DNA of 19,019 nt from Verrucomicrobia bacterium UBA4286 (GTDB lineage: Bacteria; Verrucomicrobiota; Kiritimatiellia; RFP12; UBA1067), in the NCBI GenBank assembly GCA_002395905.1, contig DGVK01000025.1, forward strand, positions 612 to 19,630. Reading direction: 5' to 3'. Below are positions 1-7,827 of the stretch, piece by piece (the first letter of the stretch is position 1; each line of letters starts with the position of its first letter). Below the pieces are notes generated by a model. That model made no database searches and was not told the origin of the DNA. It worked only from the letters and a program-made list of their open reading frames with translations. The position numbers and the translations under genes are program-made.

Positions 1-1316
1 AGATCGTCGAGTTCCTCAAGGAGCCCGCCGCGTTCAAGAAGCTCGGCGGCCGCATTCCGAAAGGCGTGCTTCTCGTCGGGCCGCCAGGCACGGGCAAGAC
101 GCTTCTCGCGAAGGCGATCGCCGGAGAGGCCAACGTGCCTTTCTTCGCGATGAGCGGCAGCGACTTCGAGGAGATGTTCGTCGGCGTGGGCGCGTCGAGA
201 ATGCGCGACATGTTCGCAGAGGCCAAGAAGCGCGCGCCGTGCATCGTCTTCATCGACGAGATCGACTCCATCGGCATGAAGCGCACGGGCGCAGGCGCGA
301 TGGGCGGCTCCCACGCCTACGAGCAGACGCTCAACACCATGCTTGTGGAGATGGACGGCTTCGACGCGAACGAGGGCGTGATCGTGATAGCCGCAACCAA
401 CCGCCCCGACACGCTCGACGCGGCGCTCCTGAGGCCGGGCCGTTTCGACAGGCAGGTCGTGGTGGAGCTGCCGACGCTCAAGGGCAGAACCGAAATACTC
501 AACCTCCACGGGCGCAAGATCAAGTTCGCCGACGGCACCGACCTCTCGCAGATCGCCCGCGGAACGCCCGGCTTCTCGGGGGCCGATCTCGCCAACCTGC
601 TCAACGAGGCCGCGCTGATGGCCGTAAGAAAGAAGCTCGACGCCGTCGACATGGCGACGCTGGAGGAGGCGCGCGACAAGGTCCTCTGGGGCCGCGAGAG
701 GAAGTCGGCCGGATATTCACGCAAGGAGCGCGAGTCGACGGCGTGGCACGAGGCGGGCCATGCGCTGCTGCAGCTTCTCGTGAAGCACGCCGACCCGCTC
801 CACAAGGTGACGATCATCCCGCGCGGACGGGCCCTCGGCGCGACGATGTCCCTTCCCGAGAAGGATGTCTTGAACCGCACGAAGAACTACTTCCTCGACG
901 AGATGGTCGTCTGCTGCGGCGGCAGGATAGCCGAGGAGATTTTTACGGGCGACATCTCGACAGGCGCCGCGCAGGATATAGCGCAGGCGACCGAGATCGC
1001 GCGCGACATGGTGTGCCGCTACGGAATGAGCGGCAGATTCGGCTTCCAGGCGTTCGCCGAGCAGAGCCGATGGACGGCCGACCCCCTCCCGCCGGCGCTC
1101 AGCGAGCACACGCGCCGCGCGCTGGACGACGAGGTCTCGCGGCTTGTCGACGAGGCGTACGAAAGGGCCGAGAAGCTTTTGAAGAGAAACCGCGACAGGC
1201 TCGAACTCATCGCGAAAACCCTTATAGAGAAGGAGACGATGGACGGCGCGGAGGTCCGCGCGATCGCAGGCATCGACGAGTCGAAACCCGATGAAGCGGA
1301 GGACGAGGTGAAATGA
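1..1316 (+). CDS. ftsH: ATP-dependent zinc metalloprotease FtsH (3' part, N-terminus outside window)
   Basis: Membrane-anchored AAA+ protease that unfolds and degrades membrane and short-lived cytoplasmic proteins as a hexamer. The frame is open from base 3, so the GTG at 66 is an internal valine and the N-terminal membrane segments lie upstream of the window. Visible in order: Walker A GPPGTGKT, pore loop MFVGVG, Walker B IVFIDEID, second region of homology [20 protein letters not shown], then the zinc protease domain with HEAGH and the distal metal ligand Asp in [12 protein letters not shown]. All catalytic features are intact. A short acidic tail follows the protease domain. The TGA overlaps the ATG of the next gene (cdaA) as ATGA, so the two are probably co-translated. 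The pairing of ftsH with cdaA, ftsK and a rodZ-like gene suggests an envelope operon. Identification is secure. Confidence 0.97.
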   Translation, partial: IVEFLKEPAAFKKLGGRIPKGVLLVGPPGTGKTLLAKAIAGEANVPFFAMSGSDFEEMFVGVGASRMRDMFAEAKKRAPCIVFIDEIDSIGMKRTGAGAMGGSHAYEQTLNTMLVEMDGFDANEGVIVIAATNRPDTLDAALLRPGRFDRQVVVELPTLKGRTEILNLHGRKIKFADGTDLSQIARGTPGFSGADLANLLNEAALMAVRKKLDAVDMATLEEARDKVLWGRERKSAGYSRKERESTAWHEAGHALLQLLVKHADPLHKVTIIPRGRALGATMSLPEKDVLNRTKNYFLDEMVVCCGGRIAEEIFTGDISTGAAQDIAQATEIARDMVCRYGMSGRFGFQAFAEQSRWTADPLPPALSEHTRRALDDEVSRLVDEAYERAEKLLKRNRDRLELIAKTLIEKETMDGAEVRAIAGIDESKPDEAEDEVK

Positions 1317-2206
1317 ACTTCCATCTGCCGGCCGTGAATGTGAACGATGTCGCACAGGTGGCGATCCTCTACTTCGCCATCTACGCGATACTCAAGAGCG
1401 CCAAGGGCTCGCGCTTCGGCCAGGCCCTCATGGGCGTGGGCGTGCTCGCGGCGCTGGCGGCGCTTTTCACCTTCGTCTTCCACTTCGACGTCCTGTCGCA
1501 GATCGTGCGGTGGATGCTGATGTATCTCGCGCTTTCGACGGTCGTCATATTCCAGCCCGAGATCCGGCGCATCCTCGCGGCGGTCGGCGCGTTCGGGACG
1601 TTCGAGCGCCCGAAGTATTCCGCCGACGGCGCGGCCGAGCCGGAATTCGTCGTCGAGACGGTGATGAAGCTCGCCGACCAGAAGATGGGCGCGCTTATCG
1701 CCTTCGAGCGCGGCATCTCGCTGAGAGGCTATGAAGAGACGGGCGTAAGGCTGGACGCGATGTTCACGCGCGAACTGGTGCAGAGCGTGTTCACGCCGCC
1801 GCTCCCGCTGCACGACGGCGGCATGACGATGAGAAACGGCAGGATTTCCTCGGCTCACTGCATCTTCCCGGTTTCGAACAACCCCGACCTTCTCGCGAGC
1901 GGCATGCGCCACCGCGCGGCCGTGGGGCTCTCGGAGGAGACCGACGCGCTCGTGGTAGTCGTCTCGGAGGAGTCGGGCGCGGTTTCGGTGGCCCACAACG
2001 GGAGGCTCTTCCGCTACTGGGGCGACATGCGCGAAGCGTCGCTGAGGCGATGGGTCAACAAGGCGATGAGGCCGGGCGACGGCGGCGGCAGCTTCGCGGC
2101 GAGACTCTACGACTGGACGAAGAAGCGCCGCGAAAAGAAGGCGGCCAGGGCTCTTGCGGCCAAGGCCAGGGCGGAGACTCGCGCGACAACGGAGGCCTCC
2201 AGATGA
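1313..2206 (+). CDS. cdaA: Diadenylate cyclase CdaA (c-di-AMP synthase, DAC domain)
   Basis: Makes cyclic di-AMP from two ATP; c-di-AMP controls potassium/osmolyte uptake and cell-wall homeostasis in bacteria that use it. The 297-residue protein has three predicted membrane helices (about residues 13-29, 38-56, 63-80) followed by a DAC domain. The RHR nucleotide-binding motif is at residues 199-201 (MRHRAAVGLSEET follows the family pattern). The metal-binding motif, DGA in most family members, reads D168-G169-G170 in LPLHDGGMTM; the metal-binding Asp is kept. About 30 residues at the C-terminus form a Lys/Arg/Ala-rich basic tail beyond the usual end of the domain. The ATG overlaps the ftsH stop, and its own stop overlaps the next start. 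The usual partner CdaR is represented only by the short gene that follows. Family assignment is strong; enzymatic activity with DGG is inferred. Confidence 0.95.
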   Translation: MNFHLPAVNVNDVAQVAILYFAIYAILKSAKGSRFGQALMGVGVLAALAALFTFVFHFDVLSQIVRWMLMYLALSTVVIFQPEIRRILAAVGAFGTFERPKYSADGAAEPEFVVETVMKLADQKMGALIAFERGISLRGYEETGVRLDAMFTRELVQSVFTPPLPLHDGGMTMRNGRISSAHCIFPVSNNPDLLASGMRHRAAVGLSEETDALVVVVSEESGAVSVAHNGRLFRYWGDMREASLRRWVNKAMRPGDGGGSFAARLYDWTKKRREKKAARALAAKARAETRATTEASR

Positions 2207-2382
2207 AAACCGACAGACATCCTTTCCTCGAATTCCTGCAGACCGCGCTCAAGCTGCTTACCGACAACTGGGGGCTCAAGCTCCTGGCGCTTCTGCTGGC
2301 TCTCATAATCTACCATTCAATGAAGTCCGAAGATTCCCGCCTGCATGCAGAAAATGACAGATCGCAATACTACTACCGCTAA
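2203..2382 (+). CDS. 59-residue membrane protein resembling only the N-terminal anchor of CdaR/YbbR
   Basis: Short gene starting at the ATG that overlaps the cdaA stop (ATGA), with a good ribosome site GGAGG at 2191-2195, 7 bases upstream. The protein has an amphipathic N-terminus, the segment DNWGLKLLALLLALIIYHSMKS that resembles the N-terminal anchor of YbbR/CdaR proteins, a single membrane helix around residues 22-38, and a charged tail ending YYYR. CdaR normally continues with several extracytoplasmic YbbR domains; none is present here, and ftsK begins inside this gene (38-base overlap), so there is no room for them in any frame. It is either a reduced CdaR that keeps only the CdaA-contacting helix, or a short peptide whose translation couples cdaA to ftsK. 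Position and the anchor motif support the CdaR link; function is not established. Confidence 0.72.
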   Translation: MKTDRHPFLEFLQTALKLLTDNWGLKLLALLLALIIYHSMKSEDSRLHAENDRSQYYYR

Positions 2383-4927
2383 CCGAAAGTCCGAACATCA
2401 CGTAGCAGGCTGGTTTCTCTTCCCGATAACGGCGATCTTTCCGCTGGTAGCCCTTCTTACCTACGACTGGCGCGCGATAGCCGCGCTGCAGACGCCGCCC
2501 GGCCCGAGTTCCAACTGGATAGGGGCGCTCGGCGACGGCTTCGCCTACTGGGGCTACACGCTTGTCGGGCTGGCGGTTTGGACCGTGCCGACGTTCTGCA
2601 TGGCGGCGGGGGCGTTCCGCCTTGCCGGCCGCAGGCTCAACGTCGGCATGAGGAAGCTGTGGCTGCTCATTTCGTGCGCCAGCCTCTCCTGCCTTCTCGA
2701 ATCGGTGCAGGGCCGCGCGCCGGGCATCGACGCGGTTCTCGCCTCGCTCAACATATCCGACGCCGGCGGAGTTGTCGGCCATCTCATAATGAAGCGGTTC
2801 CTCGTTCCGCTTATAGGGAACTTCGGCGCATGCATCATGATGTGCACTGTGCTTGCGGCCTCGGTGGTGAGCGCAGTAGGACTTTCCAACATCGCCGGCG
2901 CCGCGATGTCCGTTCTAAGATGGGCGGCCGGGCGCCAGGGCGCGCCTGCCCCTGAGGAGGGGTCTCCCGAATACGAGGCGGAGCAGGCCCGCTACAAGGC
3001 GGCGCTTCTCGCGCGCGAAGAGGCGAGGCGCCAGCGCGAGGAGGAGAAGCGCGCCGCGCGCGAAGAGAAGGCCCGCGTGAAGGAAGAGCGCCGCGCCGCG
3101 AAAGAGCAGGCGAAGCGCGAGAAGGAGGAGCGCTTCTTCTCGCAGAGCGCCGACGAAGCCGCGCCTCCGCCCGCGCCGTCGAGAGCCGCCGCGCCGAGAC
3201 AGGCGGCGGCCGCGGCCAGGGCCGCCGTCGCGGGCGCGGCGTCCGCCGAGTCGCAGCCTGCGGACAAAGGGCCCTACGTCCTGCCGCCGATAGACCTGCT
3301 GAACCCGGTGCCGACGTCCACCGCCGATCACGGCGACGTTGGCGAGATGAGCGAGCGGCTTATAAACACGCTCAAGATATTCGGCATCGACGCCTCGCTC
3401 AGCGACACGGTCCAGGGGCCGGTCGTCACGAAGTACAAGGTCGCCCTCGCGCCCGGGACGCGATACAGCGCGGTGACGAGCCTGTCGGACAATCTGATGG
3501 GCGCGCTGCACGCGAAGTCTCTGCGCATCGAGGCGCCGATCCCCGGCGAGGATCTCGTGGGCATCGAGGTTCCGAACCGCAAGGCGGCGGGGATAAGCTT
3601 CCGCGAGATATTCGAGTCGGATGCGTGGCGCAACGCCAAGGCCGAGCTCCCGCTGCTCTTCGGCAAGGACGCGGCCGGCAGGGAGCTTGTCGCCGATCTC
3701 GCCTCAATGCCGCACATGCTCGTCGCCGGCGCGACGGGCCAGGGAAAGTCGGTGTGCCTCAACTCGCTCATCAACGGCCTTCTCATGACGCGCACGCCCG
3801 AGCAGCTCAAGCTGATAATGGTCGATCCCAAGTCGGTCGAGTTCACGTCCTACTCGGCGATACCACATCTCCTCGTGCCGGTTATAACCGACAACCGCAA
3901 GGTCGTCTTCGCGCTGCATTGGGCCGTGGCCGAGATGGAGAAGCGTCTCAAGCTCTTCGCGCGCGCCAAGGTGAGGAACATCTTCGACTTCAACCACCGC
4001 AGGACCTTCACCCAGCAGGATATGTTCGGCAACGACGAGCAGGTGAACGCCGACATGCCGCGCACAGTCCCTTACATCGTCATCATAATCGACGAAGTGG
4101 CGGACCTCATGGCGACGGCGGCGAAAGAGGTCGTGCCCGACATCTCGCGCCTCACCGCGAAAGCGCGCGCGGCGGGCATACACCTCATACTCGCCACGCA
4201 GCGCCCCGACGCGAAAGTCATAACCGGCACGATCAAGGCCAATATACCGGGCCGCGTCGCTTTCAAGACGGCGACCTCCATCGACTCCCGCACGATCCTC
4301 GACGACACCGGCGCCGAAAATCTCATCGGCCGCGGCGACATGCTCTTCAAGACGAAGGACGGCCTTCTGATCCGTGCGCAGGGCGCGTGGATAAGCGATC
4401 CCGAGATAGCGCGCATCACCGAGTTCATCGAGCAGCACGCCGACGTGCAGTTCGACGAGAAGTTCGCGACAAAACTCGGCAAGGTGAAAGAGGCGGGCAT
4501 AGAGGACCCGTTCGCCGACAACGCCGACGATCCCGACAACCAGCAGGGCGGCGGCGAGGAGGCGCCTGGTTCGCGCGAGACGGTGAAGGCCGCCGAGGAC
4601 GCCGATCTCTACAAGCGCGCGCTGGAGTGCATCATCAACACCAAGCGCGCGTCGACATCCCACTTCCAGCGCAGGCTGGGGATAGGCTACAACCACGCGG
4701 CGAAACTCTGCGACAAGCTGGAGGACGCGGGCGTCATCGGCCCGCAGCGCGGCGCCGGGCCGCGCGAGATTCTGATGGACCAGGACCAGCTGCTTGCGAT
4801 ATTCAACGGCGGCGGCGCGCAGAACGCGGCGCCTGCGGTGGACGCTGCAGAGCAGGAGCCTGCGGCGGACGGCGATTCCGAAACAACTGAAGAGGGCGAC
4901 CTCTTCTCAACCGAGGAGGCACAATGA
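2345..4927 (+). CDS. ftsK: DNA translocase FtsK/SpoIIIE
   Basis: Septal DNA pump that clears chromosomes from the closing division site and activates dimer resolution. The 860-residue protein has an N-terminal block of about four membrane helices (roughly residues 20-190), a very charged Arg/Glu/Lys/Ala coiled-coil-like linker (about 213-267), an Ala/Pro-rich stretch, and the motor. Walker A is G-A-T-G-Q-G-K-S at 462-469 (Gln where Ser is commonest), Walker B ends IIIDEVAD near 579-587, followed by the highly conserved ARAAGIHLILATQRP and IKANIPGRVAF segments. Residues about 753-811 form the winged-helix gamma domain that reads chromosome polarity sequences. Start: ATG at 2345 or the next ATG at 2354; neither has a clear ribosome site, which fits coupling to the overlapping small gene. 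Later starts would remove the first membrane helix. Confidence 0.96.
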   Translation: MQKMTDRNTTTANRKSEHHVAGWFLFPITAIFPLVALLTYDWRAIAALQTPPGPSSNWIGALGDGFAYWGYTLVGLAVWTVPTFCMAAGAFRLAGRRLNVGMRKLWLLISCASLSCLLESVQGRAPGIDAVLASLNISDAGGVVGHLIMKRFLVPLIGNFGACIMMCTVLAASVVSAVGLSNIAGAAMSVLRWAAGRQGAPAPEEGSPEYEAEQARYKAALLAREEARRQREEEKRAAREEKARVKEERRAAKEQAKREKEERFFSQSADEAAPPPAPSRAAAPRQAAAAARAAVAGAASAESQPADKGPYVLPPIDLLNPVPTSTADHGDVGEMSERLINTLKIFGIDASLSDTVQGPVVTKYKVALAPGTRYSAVTSLSDNLMGALHAKSLRIEAPIPGEDLVGIEVPNRKAAGISFREIFESDAWRNAKAELPLLFGKDAAGRELVADLASMPHMLVAGATGQGKSVCLNSLINGLLMTRTPEQLKLIMVDPKSVEFTSYSAIPHLLVPVITDNRKVVFALHWAVAEMEKRLKLFARAKVRNIFDFNHRRTFTQQDMFGNDEQVNADMPRTVPYIVIIIDEVADLMATAAKEVVPDISRLTAKARAAGIHLILATQRPDAKVITGTIKANIPGRVAFKTATSIDSRTILDDTGAENLIGRGDMLFKTKDGLLIRAQGAWISDPEIARITEFIEQHADVQFDEKFATKLGKVKEAGIEDPFADNADDPDNQQGGGEEAPGSRETVKAAEDADLYKRALECIINTKRASTSHFQRRLGIGYNHAAKLCDKLEDAGVIGPQRGAGPREILMDQDQLLAIFNGGGAQNAAPAVDAAEQEPAADGDSETTEEGDLFSTEEAQ

Positions 4928-5670
4928 TCGAATTCGGCAAAACCCTGCGCGAGGCCCGCGAGGCCAAGGGCTACACTGTAAGCCAGCTTGCAGAGAAGAC
5001 CCACATCATGCACCAGATTGTGGAGGAGATGGAGGTCGAGCGCTTCTCACGGATCCCTGCGCCCATATACGGGCGGGGATTTGTGAAGCTCTATTGCGAA
5101 GCGGTAGGGCTCGACCCCAAGCCGTTCATCGAAGCATACATGGAACTGCAGTCGGGCAGGCGCCAGAGCGCGCAGATTCCGCCGCCGCCAAAGCCGCAGG
5201 CGAAGGAGTCGCCCGTGCCGCGACCGGAACCCGCGCCAGCCCCTGCTCCCGTCCCTGCGCCTGCTCCCGCGCCTGCCCCCGCGCCCGCGCCGAGTGCGCG
5301 CCCTGCGCCGCCGTCCGCGCCCGCGATGCCGCCTCGCCCGAAAAGCGTATACGCGCCGCCACCGCCCGCCACGCCTAAGCCCAACGTCAAAATGAAACTG
5401 CCGGACATCCCCGGGCGCCTTTCGGAGTTCGATCCGCGAATCCTGCGGATAGGCGTCGTCGTGCTCGCGGCCGTCGCAGTCATCTGGGGGCTTGTCGCGA
5501 TCGGGCGCGCGCTCTACCGCGCGAGCATGACGCCGCCGTCGCCGGAGGCTCCCGCCGCGACGGTCGAAACACCTGTCGAAAAGCGCGTACCTGCGGAAAA
5601 CAGCGGTGCGGAGGGCGTCAAGGCGGCTCCGCGCAAGCCGCAGACAATCCCCCCGCTTTACATAGACTGA
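4924..5670 (+). CDS. rodZ: RodZ-like membrane protein with N-terminal helix-turn-helix
   Basis: RodZ proteins couple the MreB cytoskeleton to the wall-elongation machinery. Residues about 1-75 form the characteristic RodZ/HTH_25 helix-turn-helix (FGKTLREAREAKGYTVSQLAE, then IPAPIYGRGFVKLYCEAVG). A long Pro/Ala-rich linker (about 80-160, with Ala-Pro dipeptide runs) leads to one membrane helix near residues 176-196 and a short outer segment of about 50 residues. The usual C-terminal beta domain (DUF4115) of many RodZ proteins is not evident, so this is a short form. The ATG overlaps the ftsK stop as ATGA and has GAGGAGG just upstream. The last codons contain the -35 element of the nagB promoter. 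Location after ftsK supports a morphogenesis role. A different HTH membrane regulator cannot be excluded. Confidence 0.82.
   Translation: MIEFGKTLREAREAKGYTVSQLAEKTHIMHQIVEEMEVERFSRIPAPIYGRGFVKLYCEAVGLDPKPFIEAYMELQSGRRQSAQIPPPPKPQAKESPVPRPEPAPAPAPVPAPAPAPAPAPAPSARPAPPSAPAMPPRPKSVYAPPPPATPKPNVKMKLPDIPGRLSEFDPRILRIGVVVLAAVAVIWGLVAIGRALYRASMTPPSPEAPAATVETPVEKRVPAENSGAEGVKAAPRKPQTIPPLYID
5231..5291 (+). repeat. Ala-Pro dipeptide-coding repeat in the RodZ-like linker
   Basis: GC-rich, hexamer-like direct repetition (variants of GCGCCTGCTCCC / GCGCCCGC) encoding alternating Ala and Pro, with one Val. It makes an extended, stiff linker between the cytoplasmic helix-turn-helix and the membrane helix. 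Such tracts tend to vary in copy number between strains. Confidence 0.8.
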
Positions 5671-5685
5671 AATCTATTGTATAAT
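5657..5685 (+). promoter_or_regulatory. Sigma70-type promoter for nagB
   Basis: TTTACA (5657-5662), a spacer of exactly 17 bases, then a perfect TATAAT (5680-5685). The -35 element lies inside the last codons of the rodZ-like gene. Transcription is expected to start near 5692, leaving an untranslated leader of about 24 bases that holds the ribosome site AAGGA (5701-5705), 10 bases before the ATG at 5716. It has the best match to the housekeeping consensus in the window. Confidence 0.85.
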
Positions 5686-5715
5686 GTCACCAAACCCTAA
5701 AAGGATAAACCAACC

Positions 5716-6495
5716 ATGGAAATCGTAATCTGCAAGACTAAAGAAGAGGCCTCCAAACTCGCCGCGGAGATGATCACCGCCGCCGTCAAGAAGAACCCCA
5801 AGACCGTTCTCGGCCTCGCGACAGGCTCCACGCCCGTCCCGATGTACAACGAGATGGCAAAGGCCGTGAAGGCGAAGAAGGTCTCGTACAAGTTTGTGAA
5901 GTCGTGGAACCTCGACGAATACGTCGGCCTGCCCGGCACCCACGACCAGAGCTACAGATACTTCATGAACAAGAACCTCTTCGAGAAGATCGACATCAAG
6001 CTCTCGAACACCCACGTGCTTAACGGCATGGCGAAGGATCCCGTCAAGGAATGCGCCACGTATGAGGCGCAGATCAAGAAGGCCGGCGGAATCGACATCC
6101 AGGTTCTCGGCATCGGATCAGACGGGCATATAGCCTTCAACGAGCCCGGTACGTCCCTCTCCAGCCGCACGAGCGTCGTCTATCTCACGCCTTCGACGAT
6201 CAAGGACAACGCGCGTCTCTTCTTCAAGGGCAAGGAGAAGGAGGTTCCGACCCGCGCGCTCTCGATGGGCGTCGGCACGATCTGCGAAGCAAAGAAGATC
6301 ATCCTTCTGGCGTTCGGCAAGAACAAGGCCGACGCTGTCAAGGGGATGGTGGAAGGCGGCATGACCCAGTTCTGCACGGCGTCGGCGCTGCAGGCCCACA
6401 ACGACACGTGGGTGTTCTGCGACGAAGAGGCCGCTTCCAAGCTCAAGCTCCGCGACTACTACGCATGGCGCAGCGCCACCAAGCTGGGGCTATGA
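5716..6495 (+). CDS. nagB: Glucosamine-6-phosphate deaminase NagB
   Basis: Converts glucosamine-6-phosphate to fructose-6-phosphate and ammonia, feeding amino sugars from chitin, mucin or recycled peptidoglycan into glycolysis. The 259-residue length is typical. Motifs seen: GLATGSTPVPMYNEM (phosphate loop), WNLDEYVGL with Asp67, GIGSDGHIAFNEPG with Asp136, His138 and Glu143, corresponding to the catalytic set of E. coli NagB (Asp72, Asp141, His143, Glu148), and VPTRALSMGVGTI near the end. It has its own consensus promoter and a ribosome site AAGGA. The coding sequence is unusually rich in Lys AAG and in ATC codons compared with its neighbours, consistent with strong expression. The stop overlaps the next start (ATGA). 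No nagA is visible in the window. Secure assignment. Confidence 0.97.
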   Translation: MEIVICKTKEEASKLAAEMITAAVKKNPKTVLGLATGSTPVPMYNEMAKAVKAKKVSYKFVKSWNLDEYVGLPGTHDQSYRYFMNKNLFEKIDIKLSNTHVLNGMAKDPVKECATYEAQIKKAGGIDIQVLGIGSDGHIAFNEPGTSLSSRTSVVYLTPSTIKDNARLFFKGKEKEVPTRALSMGVGTICEAKKIILLAFGKNKADAVKGMVEGGMTQFCTASALQAHNDTWVFCDEEAASKLKLRDYYAWRSATKLGL

Positions 6496-6740
6496 GCGAA
6501 GAATCTTTCATCGGCTTTCTCTGCGGCAACTGCCAGACGGAGCTTGAAGCTACGCAGGACATGATCGGCGAAGAGACCGAGTGTCCTGCGTGCGGGGCGC
6601 GTCTGGTAGTGCCTGCGCCGACCGGCGCAGGCGAGAGCGATGGTGTTGTGCGGCATTCCGAGGGCGACCTCGGCAATGCCGCCGAAAAGGCTCTCAAGAG
6701 CAGGACCATACGCATTGAGCTTGGAGACCTCGGCCTGTGA
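6492..6740 (+). CDS. Small zinc-ribbon protein (82 residues)
   Basis: Starts at the ATG overlapping the nagB stop. Residues 11-34 hold C-x2-C (Cys11, Cys14) and C-x2-C (Cys31, Cys34) in a context of the common type LCGNCQTELEA...ECPACGARLVVP, a rubredoxin-like zinc ribbon found in many short proteins of Planctomycetes and Verrucomicrobia, often fused to other domains. Here the ribbon stands alone, with a roughly 45-residue tail without recognisable features and no membrane helix. The stop overlaps a GTG start of the following nuclease gene (GTGA). The ribbon is clear; the biological role is unknown, and I see nothing that links it to nagB beyond co-transcription. Confidence 0.85.
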   Translation: MSEESFIGFLCGNCQTELEATQDMIGEETECPACGARLVVPAPTGAGESDGVVRHSEGDLGNAAEKALKSRTIRIELGDLGL

Positions 6741-7771
6741 GCCGACGTCGCAGAGGCGGCAGGAAACGTAGCGGCTCCAGGCGCTTTGCGCTTGGATGCG
6801 CGGTCGTCCTGACTTCGGCCTTTGCGATTTTTTCATATGCGGCAGTGTGGTTCGTGCATCACCCGCGCGGCTGGATCGACCGCATGTGCGAAAGGCACCC
6901 CGGCTTCATAACCGCGCCACTTCTCGCGGTCGGCAGCTCCGTCGGCGATATTACCGACGCGATCGGCTGGACCGGCCACGACGCCGTCTACGAATATGAT
7001 ACTGAGGCTCCGGCCGGTTCGGTTCTCTTCGCCGGCGCGCCGCGGCACACAGGCCAGCCCGCCCCGAACGACATAGTCGTTCTGAACCGCGGCGAATTCA
7101 TGATCGGCTGGTCGCCGAAGCTTCGCCACCCTGTATGGTGCGCGTATCATGTGACGAAGGAGCCGCGCCACAATGTAGGCAGACGCCCCAACTTCAGCAG
7201 GGACAGGTCGGTTCCTTCAGCACCGCCGCCTTCGTCGTACGAACGCTCGGGATACGACCGGGGGCATATGGCGCCCAACTACGCTGTGGCATCGAGATAC
7301 GGCGAGGCCATGCAGAAGCAGACGTTCCTTATGACTAACATCGCGCCGCAGAGCCCGAGCCTCAACCGCGGCGTGTGGCGCAATATGGAGCACCGCATCG
7401 CAGACCTGTGGACCGCCCGCTACGGCGAGATATGGGTGATAGTCGGGTGCATCTCGCCTCTCGACAACCGCGAGACGATAAGCGGGACGTCGATAGACGT
7501 GCCGACGCAGTTCTATCAGCTCATCGTCGCGCAGGAGGGGCTGGACATACGCGCGCTGGCGGTGGTGATCCCCCAGAAAGTGCCTTACGGCGCGTACGCG
7601 GCGCGATACCTCGTTTCAATCGACGATCTGGAGGATATGACCGGGTTGGATTTCCTCCCCGATCTTCCTGATTTCATACAGAACCCTCTTGAATCAGAAC
7701 TCCCCTCGCGCCTGTGGCCCATCCGCCCGGGCGACGTGTTTAATCTTCTGCGGCTGCGCTACAGCCGGTGA
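6737..7771 (+). CDS. Membrane-anchored DNA/RNA non-specific endonuclease (NUC1 family)
   Basis: Metal-dependent beta-beta-alpha-metal nuclease of the Serratia nuclease/NUC1/EndoG type, cutting DNA and RNA without sequence preference. The 344-residue protein begins with a basic stretch (SRRRRGGRKRSGSRR) and one hydrophobic helix (about residues 18-38), so the enzyme is expected to be anchored with its domain outside the cytoplasm. The active-site motif DRGHMAP is at residues 174-180 with general base His177, and the magnesium-binding Asn is Asn210 in NIAPQSPSLNRGVW. Upstream WCAYHVT and downstream FYQLIV match the family scaffold. Start is a GTG overlapping the stop of the zinc-ribbon gene; a following ATG alternative would lose the anchor. 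No immunity gene is adjacent, which argues against a toxin and for a nutrient-scavenging or envelope-cleaning role. Confidence 0.9.
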   Translation: MSRRRRGGRKRSGSRRFALGCAVVLTSAFAIFSYAAVWFVHHPRGWIDRMCERHPGFITAPLLAVGSSVGDITDAIGWTGHDAVYEYDTEAPAGSVLFAGAPRHTGQPAPNDIVVLNRGEFMIGWSPKLRHPVWCAYHVTKEPRHNVGRRPNFSRDRSVPSAPPPSSYERSGYDRGHMAPNYAVASRYGEAMQKQTFLMTNIAPQSPSLNRGVWRNMEHRIADLWTARYGEIWVIVGCISPLDNRETISGTSIDVPTQFYQLIVAQEGLDIRALAVVIPQKVPYGAYAARYLVSIDDLEDMTGLDFLPDLPDFIQNPLESELPSRLWPIRPGDVFNLLRLRYSR

Positions 7772-7827
7772 TTCTCCGCGGAACACGATGTCGGGACACC
7801 AGTGCAGCTGCCGTGGGCCATGAAATC

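Noticed and set aside
66..1316. FtsH starting at GTG 66
   Set aside because: The frame is open to base 3 and codes for conserved FtsH residues ([21 protein letters not shown]); the GTG is internal.
717..4696. Long minus-strand open frames opposite ftsH, cdaA and ftsK
   Set aside because: They are Arg/Ala/His-rich low-information translations that mirror the codon bias of the plus-strand genes, which have clear family motifs.
6737..7771. Secreted toxin nuclease
   Set aside because: No delivery domain, no immunity gene and a plain N-terminal anchor; scavenging is more likely.
7772..7827. Terminator after the nuclease gene
   Set aside because: I see no GC hairpin followed by a T-run; the only small palindrome (CAGCTG) is too short.
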